DNA of 24,204 nucleotides from a virus. Positions within the stretch are counted from its first letter, which is position 1; each line of letters begins with the position of its first letter. Made by a program: the position numbers and the translations under genes. Below the pieces are notes generated by a model, which had not been told where the DNA came from, made no database searches, and saw only the letters and a program-made list of their open reading frames with translations. The DNA lies in IMG/VR virus record IMGVR_UViG_3300045999_001868, positions 1 through 24,204 of that record; one strand, given 5' to 3'. Shown here piece after piece: positions 21,944 through 24,204 of the stretch.

Positions 21944-22186
21944 TTATATTCTTGTTTCTGAGTAACCTAATTCTTTTGCATCTTCTGGATGTGTTTCAAT
22001 CCACTCATGGCAATTCCTACACACAGGAAGCCAGGTAGAAGTATCTAAATGATACTTCCCCCTGCCCTTCTTGTGGTGTACATCAGTTGCCACTTTAGTG
22101 CATTTGTAAATTTTTGCATGGCACATAGGGTTATTGGACAGATACTCTTTCCTTTGTTTGGAATAAGCACTGTTAACCTTGGACAT
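21944..22186 (-). CDS. HNH endonuclease (small)
   Basis: An 80-aa HNH protein. Zinc ligands are C22, C29, C56 and C59, and the catalytic ATDVHHKKGRG segment holds H37-H38. The C-terminal LPVCRNCHEWIETHP completes the beta-beta-alpha-metal fold. I chose the ATG at 22186, one base after the upstream stop; a GTG at 22207 would add seven residues. Free-standing HNH proteins may be homing enzymes or packaging or recombination nucleases. No intron or homing target is visible, so the role is open. Confidence 0.82.
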   Translation of the reverse strand: MSKVNSAYSKQRKEYLSNNPMCHAKIYKCTKVATDVHHKKGRGKYHLDTSTWLPVCRNCHEWIETHPEDAKELGYSETRI

Positions 22187-22187
22187 T

Positions 22188-22724
22188 TTAGATGATACCT
22201 TTTTCACTTTGAGGTTTTAAATCTAAAAAGTTTGCGGGTAGTAAACCTTTGGACATGAAAAACAAAATTAAATCTTCATAGTTTATTCCAAGATCCTTGA
22301 ATGTAAGTTTGTTTATATATTCCGGATCTACTTCATCAACTGGTATCTCTAATATCTCTCTACCAAAGGGACTATTAGAGAACACACTGAAGATCTGATT
22401 AAATTTCTTTGCACAGATAACCTGCTTCCATTTGTTTACTTCATCCTGAGCTCTTTGCCAGACCTTTTTGATCCGTCTTTTCTTGTCCCAGTGAAGTTCA
22501 TTAACTTGTTCAGGTGTGTAAACATTCAGACCGTGCAATACTCTCTTGAATAGAAAGTGCTGATAAGGATTGAGCTTTGTATAGTCAAGTTTCTGACTAT
22601 CTTTCTCTGCATAGAGTTGATATTCTGAAAGAATACCTAAATACTCATACCTTTCTGCTCTCTGAGAGAGTTTCTGAATTTGAAGTTGTTTTTGGATTTG
22701 TTGTTGTTGAATTTCTGTAAGCAT
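22188..22724 (-). CDS. Unknown protein with Gln-rich coiled-coil N-terminus (178 aa)
   Basis: The first 25 residues are Gln-rich and helical (MLTEIQQQQIQKQLQIQKLS). The middle is basic and aromatic (KKRRIKKVWQRAQDEVNKWK) and could bind nucleic acid. No known family. It follows the terminator at 22753-22782 and precedes the HNH gene directly. It is probably expressed by read-through from the upstream unit or from an unseen promoter. Confidence 0.75.
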   Translation of the reverse strand: MLTEIQQQQIQKQLQIQKLSQRAERYEYLGILSEYQLYAEKDSQKLDYTKLNPYQHFLFKRVLHGLNVYTPEQVNELHWDKKRRIKKVWQRAQDEVNKWKQVICAKKFNQIFSVFSNSPFGREILEIPVDEVDPEYINKLTFKDLGINYEDLILFFMSKGLLPANFLDLKPQSEKGII

Positions 22725-22752
22725 ATGTTTAATTGATTTAGTTTCTGTATAA

Positions 22753-22782
22753 AGAAAAGGGGGATTTGACTCCCCCTTTTCT
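22753..22782 (-). terminator. Terminator hairpin after the acidic 182-aa gene
   Basis: A perfect 12-bp stem on the minus strand (AGAAAAGGGGGA/TCCCCCTTTTCT) with a 6-nt GTCAAA loop, followed by TTTAT. It lies 6 bases beyond the stop of the 182-aa gene. Confidence 0.8.
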
Positions 22783-22788
22783 GATTGT

Positions 22789-23337
22789 TTAGCTTAACTC
22801 AAATGATGAATCATCATCTACAATGACATCAAGATTGTTCTCAGGCTCCGGATCTTCATCACCCATGAGATCATTACTTATCTCTCTAAATACATCATTA
22901 CTGATTGCATTAGGAGCATAGTTAGCATTGGCCTCACGGATTGCATCACCATTTGTGTGAGCAATTGTTTCATCCTCAGCATTAGGATCATGTGTAAAGA
23001 AAGTTTTCCTATAAATAGGTTGACCATGATAGCAGCAGATGATACCAGTTGTACCGGCAATCTTCAAGTCACGGTCTGGATCATTCTTAGTGAATGGTTC
23101 AAGACTTTCTTTAATAACAATCTTACCTGTCAGCTCAGTCATTTCATCAAAGCCGGCTTCCTTGAGATCATCAATGGTGCCGTGGATGAGAGTGCTGAGT
23201 TCACTCTTCTTTACCCAGTTGTTTGTTCCAAAAGTAATTCTCTTTTGAATTACTCTAACGTGTCCAAAGGTTGGGTTGGTTTTAGACATACGGATGTTGT
23301 TCCCCGTTTCATCAGGGATGATTTGAACTTTTTGCAT
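22789..23337 (-). CDS. Unknown abundant-type phage protein with acidic tail (182 aa)
   Basis: The family is not firmly recognised, though the start (SKTNPTFGHVRVIQKRITFG) resembles a conserved protein of crAss-like phages. The N-terminal two thirds look beta-rich. The C-terminus is strongly acidic and ends DDDSSFELS, like an SSB-type tail. It is followed at once by a strong terminator, as for the SSB-like gene at 11143-11814. It could be a second ssDNA-binding or nucleic-acid-coating protein; this is inferred from the tail and the terminator only. Confidence 0.75.
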   Translation of the reverse strand: MQKVQIIPDETGNNIRMSKTNPTFGHVRVIQKRITFGTNNWVKKSELSTLIHGTIDDLKEAGFDEMTELTGKIVIKESLEPFTKNDPDRDLKIAGTTGIICCYHGQPIYRKTFFTHDPNAEDETIAHTNGDAIREANANYAPNAISNDVFREISNDLMGDEDPEPENNLDVIVDDDSSFELS

Positions 23338-23371
23338 TTTGTTGGTTATTTAAAAGGGTTAATTGTTTCTG

Positions 23372-23665
23372 TTAATCATCAGATCTATAAAAGTCCTCAT
23401 CTACTAACTTCTCAATCTCATCAATCTCATGTAGTTCTGGTGTGAAGTCTTCTTCTGCTAAGAGTATTTCATACACTTCATCAGAGAAATCATCATCATC
23501 CAGACATGGTTTGCTGTTACTGTAAAGACTTTGGAAGGGATTATTATAGTCAGATGTGAATGCAGAAGCAATACCATTTAAGTCTTGTATCTCTTCATCA
23601 TTAAGAATCAGAAAATGCTCAAGGGAAAGTTCAATTGTCCGGCCAGATGGCAACTGAAATAACAT
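23372..23665 (-). CDS. Acidic unknown protein (97 aa)
   Basis: The ATG at 23665 is chosen; a TTG at 23677 would add four residues. It begins MLFQLPSGRTIELSLEHFLI and then becomes very acidic (DDDDFSDEVYEILLAEED). Its high negative charge is typical of DNA mimics and of many phage anti-host proteins, but also of adaptor proteins. The start sits inside an operator-like inverted repeat. Function unknown. Confidence 0.7.
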   Translation of the reverse strand: MLFQLPSGRTIELSLEHFLILNDEEIQDLNGIASAFTSDYNNPFQSLYSNSKPCLDDDDFSDEVYEILLAEEDFTPELHEIDEIEKLVDEDFYRSDD

Positions 23666-23701
23666 TTTATCTAACAAATATTGATGTAAAATTAGATAAA
23701 A
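23665..23701. promoter_or_regulatory. Operator-like inverted repeat around a promoter
   Basis: TTTTATCTAA (23665-23674) and TTAGATAAAA (23692-23701) form a perfect 10-bp inverted repeat with a 17-bp spacer. The spacer includes AATATTTG on the minus strand, close to the TAnnTTTG -7 box. The left arm touches the ATG at 23665. A repressor binding here would block the promoter. Confidence 0.5.
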
Positions 23702-23746
23702 CAGTTGCTGTTCCTAAACAATTAACTTCTAAATAGTATTGTTTCT

Positions 23747-23779
23747 AAAAAATATAGTGTAGTCTTATAGCTATGACTA
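23747..23779 (-). terminator. Weak terminator candidate after the truncated gene
   Basis: The minus strand has TAGTC/GACTA (23775-23779 with 23760-23764) with two extra pairs after a mismatch, then CACTATA and six T (23752-23747). The stem is short, so this is tentative. It lies directly after the stop at 23780. Confidence 0.3.
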
Positions 23780-24204
23780 CTAAATTGTGTAAAGAACTTT
23801 GAGTTCATCATCTATATCACTCAAACGTAGTTTTGCAAGCCTTGGAATATCAGAAGGTTTTACCTTCTTCACATAATTGGTAAAACAAGTTTCATTGTGA
23901 TGAGAAAGATTACGCTCAGAGTCATGATAGAATAAACAAACTTTTGTTCTGCCATAATAGGGATTATATCCTGAATTCCAGGAGTCATCACCCATAACAA
24001 AGCCAAAGACATATGGCTCATTATTTATCATTACTAATAAACCCATTTCAGAAAGTATATCAATATTAAACTTAACATCAATATGATTTTTTGGTGCTTG
24101 CACCATAATCAAATCATGTAAGTTTAAGATCTCAACTTTCTCCGGATCATCTGTTAAGACATCAGTTATATATCTAAGTGGATAAGAATTTATGTTTCTT
24201 AGTA
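23780..24204 (-). CDS. Unknown protein, 5' end beyond the window
   Basis: The frame is open to the right window edge with no stop. The stretch upstream of the first ATG (24106) reads as sensible protein (INSYPLRYITDVLTDDPEKV), so the true start is probably outside. At least 140 residues are visible, mixed alpha/beta and soluble, with an aromatic-glycine segment (GDDSWNSGYNPYYGRTKV). It ends in TAG, which supports TAG as a normal stop codon in this phage. No family is recognised. Confidence 0.7.
   Translation of the reverse strand, partial: LRNINSYPLRYITDVLTDDPEKVEILNLHDLIMVQAPKNHIDVKFNIDILSEMGLLVMINNEPYVFGFVMGDDSWNSGYNPYYGRTKVCLFYHDSERNLSHHNETCFTNYVKKVKPSDIPRLAKLRLSDIDDELKVLYTI

Noticed and set aside
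22957-23445. Plus-strand 162-aa open frame
   Set aside because: It is the shadow of two well-supported minus-strand genes and has no recognisable domain.
1-24204. Stop codon reassignment as in some crAss-like phages
   Set aside because: TAA, TGA and TAG all end well-placed genes and no key gene is interrupted by an in-frame stop.
1-24204. CRISPR array, insertion sequence or integrase/attachment site
   Set aside because: No spaced direct repeats, transposase or integrase motifs were seen; the only repeats are hairpins and the short start-codon element.

Overview
The window looks like part of the replication and recombination region of a large, tailed, virulent double-stranded DNA phage infecting a Bacteroidota host, most likely crAss-like (Crassvirales) or a close relative. 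This is inferred from several signs. Genes are packed tightly, almost all on the minus strand, with 4-nt ATGA and TAATG overlaps. The DNA is AT-rich and there are no clear Shine-Dalgarno sequences. Several TAnnTTTG boxes, the Bacteroidota -7 promoter element, lie just upstream of start codons. The gene set also fits: family B DNA polymerase, DnaG-type primase, DnaB-type helicase, Sak4-like ATPase, SSB-like proteins, PD-(D/E)XK nuclease, RusA, UDG, SF2 helicase and a DnaA-domain-IV protein. Stops TAA, TGA and TAG all end plausible genes, so the standard code appears to apply.

Transcription runs right to left. From the right edge (24204) come a 5'-truncated gene, an operator-like inverted repeat with an acidic protein, a conserved-looking acidic protein followed by a terminator, a coiled-coil-like protein, an HNH nuclease and a Myb/SANT-like protein. 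Next is a gene-free 304-bp stretch (20981-21284) that seems to encode a structured RNA. It contains a 54-nt tRNA-like fold with no anticodon arm, and it runs into a tRNA-Arg(UCU). Beyond it are a small membrane protein, an SF2 helicase, a zinc ribbon, a NinB-like protein, the only plus-strand gene (18361-18783), UDG, the DnaA-like protein and a winged-helix protein.

From 16.6 to 14.0 kb lies a run of small accessory genes, including an exported protein and a two-span membrane protein. From 14.0 to 9.7 kb is the replication core: DnaB, an unknown, Sak4, an SSB-like protein, a terminator, primase and RusA. From 9.7 to 4.7 kb is a cassette of a MoxR AAA+ ATPase and a vWA metallopeptidase with three unknown proteins that share a sequence motif; it ends in a UUCG-capped hairpin. 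The left end carries a PD-(D/E)XK nuclease, two unknowns, a gene that looks like its own transcription unit, the DNA polymerase with a C-terminal beta-clamp motif, and a gene cut by the window edge.

The genes fit a single programme. The DnaA-like protein may recognise the origin; DnaB and primase make the fork; PolB synthesises DNA, probably on the host sliding clamp; SSB, Sak4, RusA, the PD-(D/E)XK nuclease and the NinB-like protein recombine and resolve; UDG removes uracil. The most novel elements are the anticodon-less tRNA-like RNA and the MoxR/vWA cassette with its repeat-sharing partners.
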